Source: Rachicladosporium sp. CCFEE 5018 (lineage: Eukaryota; Ascomycota; Dothideomycetes; Cladosporiales; Cladosporiaceae). Taken from it: DNA of 53,988 nucleotides. Of this stretch, positions 8,547 through 18,742 are shown piece after piece. Every line of letters begins with the position of its first letter. Position 1 is the stretch's first letter. A model generated the notes under the pieces. That model searched no databases. It was not told where the DNA came from and worked only from the letters and a program-made list of their open reading frames with translations. The DNA lies in the NCBI GenBank assembly GCA_002077045.2, contig KZ111155.1, positions 882,318 to 936,305 of the forward strand. The letters run 5' to 3'. A program made the position numbers and the translations under genes.

Positions 8547-11223
8547 TCAAGCATACTTCTCGCCCTTCGCATCTTCCTCCTCCACCACCTTGGCCTCAGG
8601 CCGCTGCGCAGGCTGCTCCTCCTGTATGTTCTGCAGCACACTCTGCAGCGCACTCGTCAGGTCAATGTGGAAGAACGGCCTGTTCAGTCCTTGCACAGGC
8701 TTCAGGTCAGCCTTATATTTGCCCTTGGTGTACGTATTGCTCTTATTGAGTTCGGCCTGGAAGCTGCCACGATCACTGCTTGATGTCTCGCCCGTGAGAT
8801 CGCCATGCTGCACTTGGATCTCATGCGGTTGCTGGCGTCCAGCTTCGACGTCAGGCTGGCTTCGACGACGATTGAACTCTTGCTCAGCGAGATGTGCGGC
8901 AGAGCTGTCACCGCCCATGCTGGCCACGCTGAAGATTGGCTTCCAGCTGTGGAACTCGCCGTCGCCTGCTGGTGTTGGATAACCGAAGCCACCTGATACG
9001 AGACCGCGCTTGGTCCAACGATTATTGATGCACGCGAAATGCCATTGGACGGTCTCCGGCGACGTGTAGCGATCGAGCTGGTTGCGGACATCGATGAGAT
9101 TCTGGACTGACGTCACGTCGATGTTATTGATCGACGAAAAGTCCAGGATGATGGCTTTCAGTGTAGGCTTATGGGAGTCAACGATCGCAGGCTTGCCACG
9201 TCGTGGACCGGGATCATTCCAGGGTCGATCGCCGAGGCGACCGTAGCTGTTAGCGTTCGTTCGGCGTGTCGCCTTGAAGATAACGTTGATCAGGTGATCG
9301 GTGTAGTGATTGGCGTTCGGGTAGTTGAAGCCTTCCGAGAAGCGGTAGATAAACACGCCCGGGTAAGGATGCTCAATGTCGAGGCCCGGGTTTGTACCAT
9401 CCTCGTGATCAATGGGGATCCAGACGTTTCGTGTCGACTTGTCCGGGTCGTTATTGGGTCTTGGCTGGTTGGAGTTCTTGGTCTCGTTCTGCGGGAGATC
9501 GCCAACGACCGAATGTATCTGTACACGGCCAAGGAAGCGGCCCTTTGCCTTGAACGTACGGAATACGAAGACGGCGAATGACGATGCGACGGTGACGTAG
9601 ATGCCGATCTCGATCGAGGTGAAGACTGTGACAATCACACCAGCGAAGAAGATAATGACCTCGAGAGGCGAGATTTTCCAGAACTGGTAAACAGCGTTTG
9701 GCGGGGTAATCAGGTCGCCGACGGCGTGAATGATGACCGCGGACAGCGCAGCTTGCGGGATGTAGAAGAACACCACTGGCAAGGCGTAGAGCGCGAGCAG
9801 CACGATCACGGCAGTGATCACACCAGCAAAGGGTGTGCGGACTCCAGCCTTCGCCTTGATGGCAGTCCGAGAGAACGAGCCGGTTGCAGGGTAGCCGCCA
9901 AGGAAAGGTCCGAGGATGTTGGTTACACCAATGGCAATCATCTCTTGGGAAGGGTCGATCGTGTAGTTGTTCACACGTCCGAATGACTTTGCGATCGAGA
10001 TGTGCTCAATCAGTAGCACAATCACCGACGCCGGAATCTCGCTAGTGAACAAGCCGATGATGTTGGAGTTGAGCACTGGAGCACCAGCATGTTGGAACCC
10101 TCGAGGAACGGGACCCAGGACCTTCCAGTACGCCTTATTGACAGCGGTTGCTGTCTTTGCCGAGTGACTGTTGTTGCCGATATGTCTGACGGTCGCCCAG
10201 CTGATCAGGGTGTATAGGAGGATTACAAACACGGTTCGCAAGGTGTTGAGGAAGAAAAAGAGCTTGCGATGCTGCGGCATACGCTTAGCCAGCGTGTTGA
10301 ACATGAAGCGTATGCCATAGAGCATGAACAGAGCTGTCAAGCCGAGCGCCGCATCCTTGTGTGTCCGACCCAGGTGCTTCAAGACATGGACAACGACCAA
10401 GTATGTCGAGTCACGGCTATTGACCCCGGTGATGCCCATCAGGTTGACTGTCTGTCCAACTGCGATGTTGATTGCTGAGCCAGTCATGAACGCCGAGATT
10501 GACGTGAGTGAGATGAAATCGACGAGCCATCCGAAGCGGAGCAGGCCAAGTCCAGTCACGATTGAGCCGACAAGCACTGATAGCGCTGATGCAATGACGT
10601 GTCCTGGCACTGATGGATCTTTGGCTTGTGCGGAAAGTACGATATTGCCGACAATGGTCGACATGACTGCGACGGGCTGCGATGGTCGTCAGTGATAACG
10701 TGCTTGTAGCGTGCACCCATGGAACTACTTACGCCGATAGTGATATCTTTCGATGTTGCGAAGAACCAGTAGATGAGCACACCCATGAATGACGAGTACA
10801 GCCCGTACTCAACTGGCAGCTGAGCAAGTTGAGCGTATGCCATACCTTGTGGCACCACGACCGCGCCGATGGTAATGCCTATGTGTTGTCAGCGCGCCGT
10901 AGACTTGACTTCGTATATCCAACACACTCACCAGCAATGAGATCTCCGATGAGCCATTGCACGTTGTAATTCAGGATCCAGTGCGTGAATGGAAATAGGT
11001 GGTACAGGTAATGTGTGACATCTTTCCCGGTAGGCGTGACCGATCGCAGCCATTCCGCCGCAGTAGGTTCATTCTCGACGTAACTGTCGGCGCTGTCGAT
11101 GGTGAATGTAGACTCTCCTCGAGTGAGTTTTCCGGCGCCAGTCTCGTCGCGGTATTCAAGCTTGATGCCGAGCACCTTGGCCAGACTGTGGCCAATCTTA
11201 GTGCTGGTGCTTGGAGCCGCCAT
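8547..11223 (-). CDS. SulP (SLC26) sulfate permease with STAS domain, copy A
   Basis: This is a plasma-membrane sulfate/proton symporter of the SUL1/SUL2 type, feeding sulfate assimilation. The exons are 11223-10932, 10878-10733 and 10676-8547, giving 855 residues, which matches the family's usual length. The introns are 53 and 56 bp with GTGAGT and GTAAGT donors. The SulP signature is visible across the second exon (TIGAVVVPQGMAYAQLA, then VEYGLYSSFMGV). The transmembrane core continues to about residue 530. A cytoplasmic STAS domain follows at about 620-760 (LKAIILDFSSINNIDVTSVQNL). The C-terminal tail is charged (EEEDAKGEKYA). An alternative in-frame ATG lies 18 bp upstream (11241). Substrate choice (sulfate, possibly molybdate or selenate) is inferred from the family. 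Confidence 0.92.
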
Positions 11224-11285
11224 GCTGCAGAGGTGTAGCAAGTCGCGAAAATAACCCGAAAATCTAACGGAAGACGTCGACAGTC

Positions 11286-11293
11286 CTATATAG
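11286..11293 (-). promoter_or_regulatory. TATA-like element of the sulfate permease gene, copy A
   Basis: The palindromic CTATATAG lies about 63 bp upstream of the permease start codon, a plausible core-promoter position. The assignment rests on motif and position alone. The same element is present in copy B at 25217-25224. Confidence 0.35.
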
Positions 11294-12667
11294 CAAACGT
11301 GGGCGGAGATGCAAGGTTCGGGCGGGTGAGAAGGGTGCGCCGCAGTAGGGCCAGGCGATCGAGGATTGATGGACTAGCACTGCACAGATCGCTGCAGGGG
11401 AGCTAAGAAATGCAATAAGCCCCAGACAGGCTCGGTAGGCGACAGTGGCGTGCGGATCTGGCCAGTAGTCGACCTCGGGGAGTGACAAGAGCGCCTCGCA
11501 GCCGAACAAGCAAAGGCTGCACAGTGCTGGGCTGGTGAGAGAATATGTCGCGTGCTCGGCGCGAGTATGGCACAATCACAGCCGTCAGTGGGGGTGTACC
11601 AGAGAAGGCTGTGGGATCAAGGACGTTGATTAGCGAGAGAGACACTATGAGTTTGGCGTTTTCCGGTAGAGGCTCGTGGTGGAGTCGTGAGTTCCAATGA
11701 CCTGGAAGCCGGGATGGTTTTAATGAGGAATTAAGAAAAGTCTGTCAGAGGCACAACTCTTCGGTCGCTACATGAGAACTAAGGAATCTACTACCGGTAC
11801 TGCTGCCATGTGCGTTGTGACGTGTGCAAAATTGCTCGCGACGTGTGGAGCCCCCAAGGTTCGGATGAGGTTGCTATGATGGCGTGCTTTCATAACGTCC
11901 TAATGCGGCTAGCGCTCATGATGCCATAGGCAGGGCGACATGGCCACGGACACACTCGCCGACATGATGCAAATCTGACAGACTGCAGACCTGCCATTCG
12001 ATGTCTGTGAGCCGTACTGGTGTGCAGTCGACGTTGTGAGCAAGGCGCCTTGCGGAAGATACAGCTGGTCATCGATCTCGCGACGCGCGCTTGCCTCAGG
12101 AAAGACTTGGAAACCTGAGCTTGTGGACTGCGGGCGATCGACGCTACAGGGCCGTGGCAACAAGTACCGTAGACAGCGCTTCGGTCTCGCGGTACTGTAG
12201 AGTTAATATCCAGCAGCAGCGCCAATGGTCCCGCACGCTGTGCGCTCTGGTGCACTACTTGCTTGGCTCTGATGCCCAGCTGAGCTCCAGCTTCCAGTGT
12301 TCCGCACCCTAATCATCTTCGTCTCCATGCTCTGGCACTGTGTTGGTGATACTAACACATTGCATCGCCGGAAAATGACTGCAATGTCATTGATGATAGT
12401 TCGCGGGGGTTACTGTCTCAATGTTGGAACGCCAGCAGCGATCTCGATGTCGTCGCGAAGGGCATTCATTGAGATCACATAGCCTGAGAGAGCTTGGTAC
12501 TAGCAGTAATATGTGCAGCATCACTAGCACTGTGCAGCACTGGCAAGCCGGCAGCGTTCTGTGCTAAAAGCTAGTGATGAGGTGCGGTCGAATTAATGCT
12601 TGTGGCGCGACTTCCTTCAATATCAGTATGGTGAATACCGCATAGATCACTGAATGCCGGGCTGTCC

Positions 12668-12677
12668 AGGGTTAGGG
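12668..12677 (+). promoter_or_regulatory. Telobox-like AGGGTTAGGG, copy A
   Basis: The motif ends about 87 bp upstream of the Bub2-like start codon. TTAGGG-type boxes near fungal promoters are known binding sites for Tbf1/Teb1-like Myb factors; binding here is inference. A similar, longer box sits at nearly the same distance upstream of MPH1 (38093-38104). Confidence 0.35.
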
Positions 12678-12764
12678 TATGTGCATGACACGCGACTTCA
12701 CATCCACCTCGCGTCAACGACCACTCTCACTGGCGGATCCAGCAGCCCTTGATATGACTTGAGC

Positions 12765-13790
12765 ATGGCCTCCGTCGACGCGGTTCTGGCTCAAGGCCCA
12801 CCAGTTCACTCCCTCGCTGCCGGGCTCTCCGCCCTCCGCTCGTCAGTCCTCCACTCAGGTGTCCCCAGCACGTCAGATGGAACGTCTGACTCTCGCATCT
12901 ACATCTGGCTCACCCTTCTGAATGCCACTCCTCTCCGTACAGATGCCTATCTCGATCTCGTACGCCAAGGTGCTTCTCCCGCCTATGCGAAGATCCGCAA
13001 CGACACGTTCCGCACGCTCACGACAGATCCGTTATATCGAAGAAAGGTCACCGAGAACAGCCTCACGCGCGTGCTGAATGCCGTAGCATGGAAGCTCCAC
13101 GACGCGAATGAGGCCAGGGTGAATGGATGGATGAGCCCGCCTACGCTTGGGGTGCCGAGGAGTTTGGCAGATGCTGGAGAGTGGCATTCGCCGGCTAGCG
13201 GTGGCACGAGCAGACACACGAGGGGCTCGGTAACGGGGACAGAAGGATCTGAGGCGGGGGATGCAGGAGCCGGAGGTGGTGTCGGCTATGTGCAGGGCAT
13301 GAACGTCATGGCTGCGCCGTTCATGTACGTTGCCAAGAGTGAGGCAGAAGCATTCGCCGGATTCGAAAAGTTCATCACATTTGAGTGTCCGGCGTATGTG
13401 AGAGGCAGTATGGAGGGTGTACACAAGGGTCTTGCGCTTGTCGATCGGCTGCTGGAGCTACTTGACCCACAATTATCGGCGCATCTGCTCAGCAAGGGCA
13501 TGAAAGCGGAGATCTATGGTTTCGCGAGCGTACTGACTATGTGCGCTTGTACGCCACCACTACCGGAGGTGCTGTTGCTCTGGGACTTCTTGTTTGCGTA
13601 CGGGTCGCATCTGAACTTGTTGTGCATCGTCGCGCAGCTGGTCATGGTGAGGGATCAGCTCCTGAGCAGTACTAGTCCGAAGCCGAATTTCACACCGCTG
13701 CGGGCGAAGAAGGTGATCGAGTACACCGTGGACTTTGCACGAAGGGTACCTGACGATCTTTACCGCGAGATGCTGGCGCACGCAAAGTGA
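12765..13790 (+). CDS. BUB2: TBC-domain GTPase-activating protein, Bub2/cdc16 type, copy A
   Basis: This protein resembles the Bub2/cdc16 GAP that, with Bfa1/Byr4, holds the spindle-pole GTPase Tem1/Spg1 inactive in the mitotic-exit and septation checkpoint. The single exon encodes 341 residues. Both GAP catalytic residues are present: the arginine finger Arg83 in IRNDTFR and the glutamine finger Gln177 in YVQGMN. Family blocks follow (AAPFMYVA, FECPAYVRGSMEGVHKGL, AEIYGFASVLTMCACTPPLP, LWDFLFAYG) and the C-terminus VPDDLYREML is typical. A Gly/Ser-rich insert of about 50 residues (roughly 118-172) separates the two catalytic motifs. The ATG at 12765 is the first in frame. Compared with copy B there is one amino-acid change (Thr/Ala in LLSSTSPK). 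Confidence 0.88.
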   Translation: MASVDAVLAQGPPVHSLAAGLSALRSSVLHSGVPSTSDGTSDSRIYIWLTLLNATPLRTDAYLDLVRQGASPAYAKIRNDTFRTLTTDPLYRRKVTENSLTRVLNAVAWKLHDANEARVNGWMSPPTLGVPRSLADAGEWHSPASGGTSRHTRGSVTGTEGSEAGDAGAGGGVGYVQGMNVMAAPFMYVAKSEAEAFAGFEKFITFECPAYVRGSMEGVHKGLALVDRLLELLDPQLSAHLLSKGMKAEIYGFASVLTMCACTPPLPEVLLLWDFLFAYGSHLNLLCIVAQLVMVRDQLLSSTSPKPNFTPLRAKKVIEYTVDFARRVPDDLYREMLAHAK

Positions 13791-13839
13791 GATGGATGAT
13801 GTCTGTCCACACCTTCACACGGTCATGTCGACGTGTTGA

Positions 13840-13939
13840 NNNNNNNNNNNNNNNNNNNNNNNNNNNNNNNNNNNNNNNNNNNNNNNNNNNNNNNNNNNNN
13901 NNNNNNNNNNNNNNNNNNNNNNNNNNNNNNNNNNNNNNN
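13840..13939. other. Assembly gap of 100 N
   Basis: Exactly 100 ambiguous bases join two contigs. A round 100 is the usual placeholder for a gap of unknown size. The right-hand contig restarts at the same base with which the window itself begins, which suggests a scaffolding join between allelic or homeologous contigs and not a measured physical distance. Confidence 0.98.
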
Positions 13940-13940
13940 C

Positions 13941-14827
13941 GCCAACTATGCCACCCTCCGCGAAATCGAAGGCCGCCTCAAGTCCATCCGCAACATCGAG
14001 AAAATCACAAAGACCATGAAAATCGTCGCCTCCACGAAACTCACCCGCGCCCAACGCGCCATGACCTCGTCGCGCTCCTACGGCGAAACCTCCAACACCG
14101 TCTTCCAAGAAGCCGAGACCAAGCCGCTCGATGGCGAGGGCAAGAAGTCCCTCCTAATCGTGTGTTCATCCGACAAAGGACTCTGCGGCGGCATCCACTC
14201 CGGCCTGACGCGACGGGTGAGGAAGATGCTGAACGAGGGTGAAGTGAAGGGCGATATTGATTTGGTCATTGCGGGGGAGAAATGCAAGGCTCAGCTTGGC
14301 CGGAGCAACGCGAAGCAGATCGTGCTTTCTTTCCAGGGTGTTGGCAAGGATGTGCCGACTTTCTCGGATGCGTCTGCGATTGCGGACCAGGTTACGCTGC
14401 TGCCGACGGAGTACTCGAGCATCAAGATCTTGTACAACAAGTTCATCAATGCGCAGAGCTACGAGGCGACGATCATTGAGGCGTTCTCGGAGGAGGCCAT
14501 CAAGGAGTCTGGTATGTGCTGATACTGCCACTATCTCCACTATTGCATGCTAACAGATCTTCAGCCAACTTCTCATCCTTCGAGATCGACGACTCCGTCC
14601 TCGGCAACCTGCGCGAGTACGCTCTTGCCAACTCGTTGTTCTGGGCACTGGCAGAAGGCCACGCTTGCGAGCAGTCTGCACGCCGGAATGCCATGGACAA
14701 TGCGTCCAAGAACGCCGGAGAGATGATCAGCAAGTTCCAGATTCTGTACAACCGCACGCGTCAAGCTGTCATTACGGGCGAGTTGGTAGAGATCATCACG
14801 GGCGCAGCGGCGAGCGAGGATCAGTAG
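13941..14827 (+). CDS. ATP3: ATP synthase F1 gamma subunit, copy B, 5'-truncated
   Basis: This is the second copy of the F1 gamma subunit, with the same role and the same encoded 277 residues as copy A. The exons are 13941-14511 and 14565-14827. Its intron is 53 bp (GTATGT donor, GCTAAC branch, CAG acceptor) and does not align with the 56-bp intron of copy A beyond the splice signals. I count about 20 differences in the 263-bp second exon, all synonymous. The reading frame starts at the contig edge, so the 5' exon or exons are missing here too. The upstream neighbour is the N gap, so no promoter can be assigned. Confidence 0.95.
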
Positions 14828-15950
14828 ATGGAGATTGTGGACTGTAGAGGACGGGAGAGATGGGTGGAAGTGTGTGTATAGCAATACTGTAGTGGCCTGA
14901 TAAGATTGCGCCATGGGCTGCACGTTCCAAACATCGCGTGTTCATGCCTCGCTACCTTGGCCGTGGAATACGCTTTCGTAATGTGCCTTTTGCCAGTCTA
15001 CCCTGGCGAACCCCGTGTCCGCGATTCGAGCGGGCGACTTATCAGTCCATGGCCTCCACTGAAGCATGAGGTTGCGAAAACATGCGGCACTCGCGCCTTG
15101 TGAGGAGGTCGGCCATGTGCCATTGATTCCTTGGCGAGCAAGAGCTATCATCACGCGCTGCTGCTGCTCCTCTAAAATCCCGACCTCGTTTCAATATTAC
15201 CATTTCACCGAGCAAGTCGTACCTCGCCATCGATGTCCAGGGCAGCACTGGAGACTGTAGCGGTCCACGGCGCGCAGTCACTGCCATGGGCCTGATGTAA
15301 AGAGCGAGTTCCTTCTCCCCCCATGTAGATTCACCACACAGCAGTCCGCGCTCCAGTCCTGGACCAGGAACATGTTCTACAAGGCTACAGTATGAGCAGT
15401 CTTGTAGCAGGATGATCCGGGATCTCATTGGTCTCCTCGTCTGTCACAACATCCACCTGGCTTACTCCAAATCTGCACGGTCACCACGGCGAATCCTTCA
15501 CCCTAGGCTGAGCAGCCTGCGGCTGCGCAAGGATACCACCACTGTACGACCGGACCGGCGTGTACTGCGCTTCGCGCGACCAAGCACTTGTCACGGACAT
15601 TCTTCGTGGCAGTCGTATCCTAGCTGCGATCCGCATGCCTGTCAGTGTGGCTCGAGTCGCAGCTATTCTGGTATGAACCTCGTCAGATCTCTTTGGTGGG
15701 CTACACGACGCATCCTACGCTCGTATGGAGACTGGCTGCGACAATGGCCTCAGGAGACCAGGAAGTATAGAAAGGTACAGTGCACTGCATTGCTGTTTCT
15801 CCTCGACTGATCAACGTTTCCTTTGTATTCCGAAGCATCAGCTCCTATCTGCATTTCCGACAGCACCAGTACATTTTACCTTCATACCTCGTCACGACTA
15901 TCCACCCTCAGACTACCAGGAACGCCCGCCGAGTGACTTCGACATCTACG
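14828..15950. other. Intergenic region, no gene seen, copy B
   Basis: About 1.1 kb correspond to 892-2008 with many substitutions and small indels. Short blocks are better conserved (for example around 15658-15770), perhaps promoter elements of the downstream secreted-protein gene. An open frame runs into that gene from upstream but is interrupted in copy A, so it is not taken as coding. Confidence 0.55.
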
Positions 15951-16550
15951 ATGGCCTCCCCAAGCACCCTCCTCGCCGCGCTCCTCGCCTCCACCACCAC
16001 CTCCCCTCTCCCAACCCCAACCTTCGCCCCTCAAACAGTCAACCTCGTCTCCCGCCTCTGTGCCGACCAGTCCACCTCCTGCTCAGATACAACCTATCTA
16101 GCCTGGCTCAGCACGCCCTTCACCATCAACATAACCACCTCACAACTCTCCCTCAGCTCAGCCCAAAACATCGACATGAACCTCGTAACCTGCCAAGTCA
16201 TCTTCACCGGAGGCGATGCCGGACCAATTCTGACCGCAGACACGCCTGTTACTTCCTCTTCTGGCCTGCTCGACATCGGCAACGTTACGTGCTCTGTCAG
16301 CGACGGTGGCAAAGGCCAGGATCAGGCTGGGCAGATCCGACCGGGTGATAATGCTACGATGACTTGGGGGAATGGTAGTGGTGCGGTTGCTGTTACGACT
16401 ACGACGGCTACGGGCGTGGGGCCTGCGATTACTGGTTCGGGAGGCGCTGTAGGTGGTGGGAATGGGAGCACGGCGACGTGGTCCGCGCCGCGGGCTACTA
16501 CCTACACCGGAGGCGCAAATGATCTGGACATTGCAAGGGTCTCGGCCTAA
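15951..16550 (+). CDS. Small secreted glycoprotein, copy B, truncated before the GPI signal
   Basis: This is the counterpart of 2009-2650, with the same signal peptide, cysteine pattern and Gly/Thr-rich stalk. It stops after 199 residues. The Leu codon TTA of copy A (2609-2611) is TAA here (16548-16550), a single T-to-A change right after ARVSA. The hydrophobic tail that would direct GPI attachment is therefore not translated, although its DNA (LAAAVGALAYLL, then TAG) is still intact downstream. The product, if made, should be released and not anchored. The intact remnant suggests a recent mutation or a base-calling error. One codon is missing compared with copy A near the signal peptide. Confidence 0.75.
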   Translation: MASPSTLLAALLASTTTSPLPTPTFAPQTVNLVSRLCADQSTSCSDTTYLAWLSTPFTINITTSQLSLSSAQNIDMNLVTCQVIFTGGDAGPILTADTPVTSSSGLLDIGNVTCSVSDGGKGQDQAGQIRPGDNATMTWGNGSGAVAVTTTTATGVGPAITGSGGAVGGGNGSTATWSAPRATTYTGGANDLDIARVSA

Positions 16551-16865
16551 TTGGCAGCAGCTGTGGGTGCATTGGCGTACCTGTTGTAGGAGACTGGCGA
16601 TGGGAGGAAGTCGGAGGTCGTGCGTAGCGGCGTTCTAATCATATATGCTCACGTGGCATGCAACATTCCACAACTTCAAAGGCGTGTTTTCCGCCCAATC
16701 CGGTCGTGGAATGCAGCTTTTTCAGCACCATAGCCGCGCGACGCTTCTTGTCAAGCGAAGCAACCTCACCAGCCCATCGTCGAGATATCGCAGTTCTTAC
16801 GGTCACCTGGACCGTCGCTCGGAAGTTCCTAGAACTCGATACACCAGCTTTAACGATCACTCGCC
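16551..16865. other. Untranslated remnant of the GPI tail plus intergenic DNA
   Basis: The first 39 bp are the former in-frame C-terminal tail of the glycoprotein gene, now behind a stop codon. The rest is the leader of the cupredoxin gene, which aligns with 2651-2926 with modest change. Nothing else was recognised. Confidence 0.6.
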
Positions 16866-17842
16866 ATGCTCACCCCAGCCCCATTGCTCCTGACCATCAT
16901 CGCGTTACTTGCGCCCCTCAGCCTCGCACAGCAAACCTTTACCGTGCAAGCCGGTGGCAATGGTGAGCTAAACTTTGCACCGAGCAGTCTCGTTGCGCCT
17001 ATAGGCAGCCAAGTGCAGTTTGTCTGGTACCCTCGAAACCACAGCCTGGCTAGCTCGACCTATGATAATGCGTGTCAGCCGGATGGGAGGATATTCAGTG
17101 GATACTTTCCGGTGAACAGTGGGGCGAGCGTGAGTTTTCCTTGTTTCTGTAATGTGTACGGGAGAAAGTGAAGGGAGGGGAGAAAGATCCCTTGAGTAAA
17201 GAATAGGAAATGAATCAGACGGGACCTCACTGACGACCAGTGATACTAGCCGAGTACCTTCGTCATCACCATCGCGGACAACAATCCAATCTGGTACTAC
17301 TGCACGCAAGTAGCCTACACACACTGTCAGAATGGCATGGTCGGCGTCATCAATCCACCGTAGGTGCCCTTTCGCCCGAGATGAATCTCTCGCAACCCCA
17401 CTAACAGCATCACAGCAGCGCATCCGGCCCTCAGACATACGCAGGGTACCTCGCAGCCAGCCGCGCCGCCACAGCTCGCCCCGCCGGGGACCTCCCAGCC
17501 GTCATTGGCGGCCAGATTGTCGGGCCACCAGCTTCATCTTCAAGCAGTAGTTACGTGGCGACTCGTGGCGTGACTGTCCTGGTGTTGAGTCAGTCGACTT
17601 CGGCCACGCTTTCTGCTTCGACGCCACCGGCGCTGGTGTTTAGCGCAACATCGACATCGAGCGTAGTCTTCTCGTATGCGCCGACCTCGGTGTCGAGTAC
17701 TAGTGCTATGTCGGTGGCTGCGGTCAGTGTGGCGAGTGTATCGACATCGGTGGCTCCTGGAGGGGTGATCTCAGTCACGATGACACGTAGCGCGTGTCCG
17801 GTGACCACGGTTGGGAGTCGGATTCTGAGGAAAGAAATCTGA
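16866..17842 (+). CDS. Secreted cupredoxin-domain, Ser-rich protein, copy B
   Basis: This is the counterpart of 2927-3903, with exons 16866-17129, 17250-17359 and 17419-17842 (265 residues). The four candidate copper ligands (His59, Cys106, His113, Met118) are unchanged. Differences include Pro/Ala in the signal peptide, Glu/Asp at residue 68 and several changes in the Ser/Thr tail, consistent with looser constraint there. At the second acceptor, CACAGCAG offers two AG dinucleotides three bases apart where copy A has only one (CACCAG), so this copy could splice in an extra codon. Confidence 0.85.
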
Positions 17843-18017
17843 TACGCCACTTTCGGGAGAGGTAGGCTGGAAGAGCAATGAAGGAGAAGAGAGAGTATCT
17901 TGTGCCTCTGCTGAGGTAAGGTCCGAAAGGCAAAGAAAAGAGACCGAACGGATAGATAGGCTTCTTGTTACATTAATGTTACCCATAGATCTAGTCACCA
18001 AGCATGCATACCAGCCG

Positions 18018-18507
18018 TTACTTTCTGTCACTACGTCAGCAAGTGATGAGGTCACAAGACCCAAGCGATTCACTTACAACAATGTCCTACCCCGAGATCC
18101 TACAGCCAACGCGCCCCACCCAGCGATCAATGCCAGACCTCCAATTGGCGTCACTGGTCCCAGAAACTTGAACCTCTGAGGATCTAGTACTAGTAGATAG
18201 ATACTGCCACTGAACAGCGTCATGCCAGCCAGCAGGAAGGACTTGGCGTAGAGTAAGTTCTTCCCAGGAGATGCAGCTTCCACGGCAAGTAGGGCGGCGG
18301 AGTGCACGAGCTGAGACCCATCAGTATATGCCACCGACTCTGTGGAACTTCCCGCTGCTGACTTGCCTGGTACTGAGCAGCCGTAGACCATGATGCGATC
18401 TTAGCATCCGGTATGCCTCGGGCTCTGAGCCCATGCGCACCGAAGGCACCAGCGGCGACGGAAGTGGCGCCGTAGATGCAAGCTGTCGTCCAAAAATCAA
18501 GGGGCAT
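18018..18507 (-). CDS. DUF423 (TMEM256/YgdD-like) small membrane protein, copy B
   Basis: This is the counterpart of 4079-4568. Exon 1 is 18507-18367 and exon 2 starts at 18310. The 125-residue core is identical to copy A. The intron 18311-18366 starts GCAAGT, so both copies use a GC donor even though the intron sequence has diverged. The same ambiguity exists at the 3' end. The frame stops at 18074 directly over a GTAAGT, and splicing of the next 47 bp would give a 13-nt last exon (FDRK, stop at 18018). That short frame stays open and in phase in both copies. Confidence 0.85.
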
Positions 18508-18742
18508 GATGAGGTATGTATTGGGTGGTCAGGTAAGATCAACGGTGATGGTCTCGATGCTGTTGACATGGTATAAAGTTGAGGTCCGCCTGGTGAATGA
18601 GCACGGACGTTCGATGAATGATGCGACAAACAAACACAGGTCTCGATGAGCAGCGTCTACCCATGGGAATCACTGTCAACTATCATTTCAGGAAAAGGGG
18701 GATCATAGGGTATCCGTCGACTACATGCTCTTTACAAAATCA

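Larger units (their letters stand above)
11224..12764. other. Divergent promoter region between SulP and Bub2-like genes, copy A
   Basis: About 1.5 kb separate the two divergently transcribed genes. I noticed no differences from copy B (25155-26695) anywhere in it, unlike the other intergenic regions of the unit. It contains the TATA-like site near the permease and a TTAGGG-type motif near the Bub2-like gene. Short open frames on both strands lack recognisable content. No RNA gene was identified. Confidence 0.6.
1..13839 (+). repeat. Copy A of a 13.8-kb duplicated unit
   Basis: This whole contig is matched in the same orientation by 13940-27770. Read by eye, the identity has three blocks. 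Positions 1-507 are identical to 13940-14446. Positions 508-8414 differ by several percent, with indels that move the offset between copies from 13939 to 13931 and with introns that do not align. Positions 8415-13839 differ from 22346-27770 at about 12 sites with no indels. The gene order and all eight genes are kept. The unit ends at the N gap, while copy B runs on into unique sequence. No terminal repeats, target-site duplications or transposase were seen, so nothing points to a mobile element. Confidence 0.95.
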
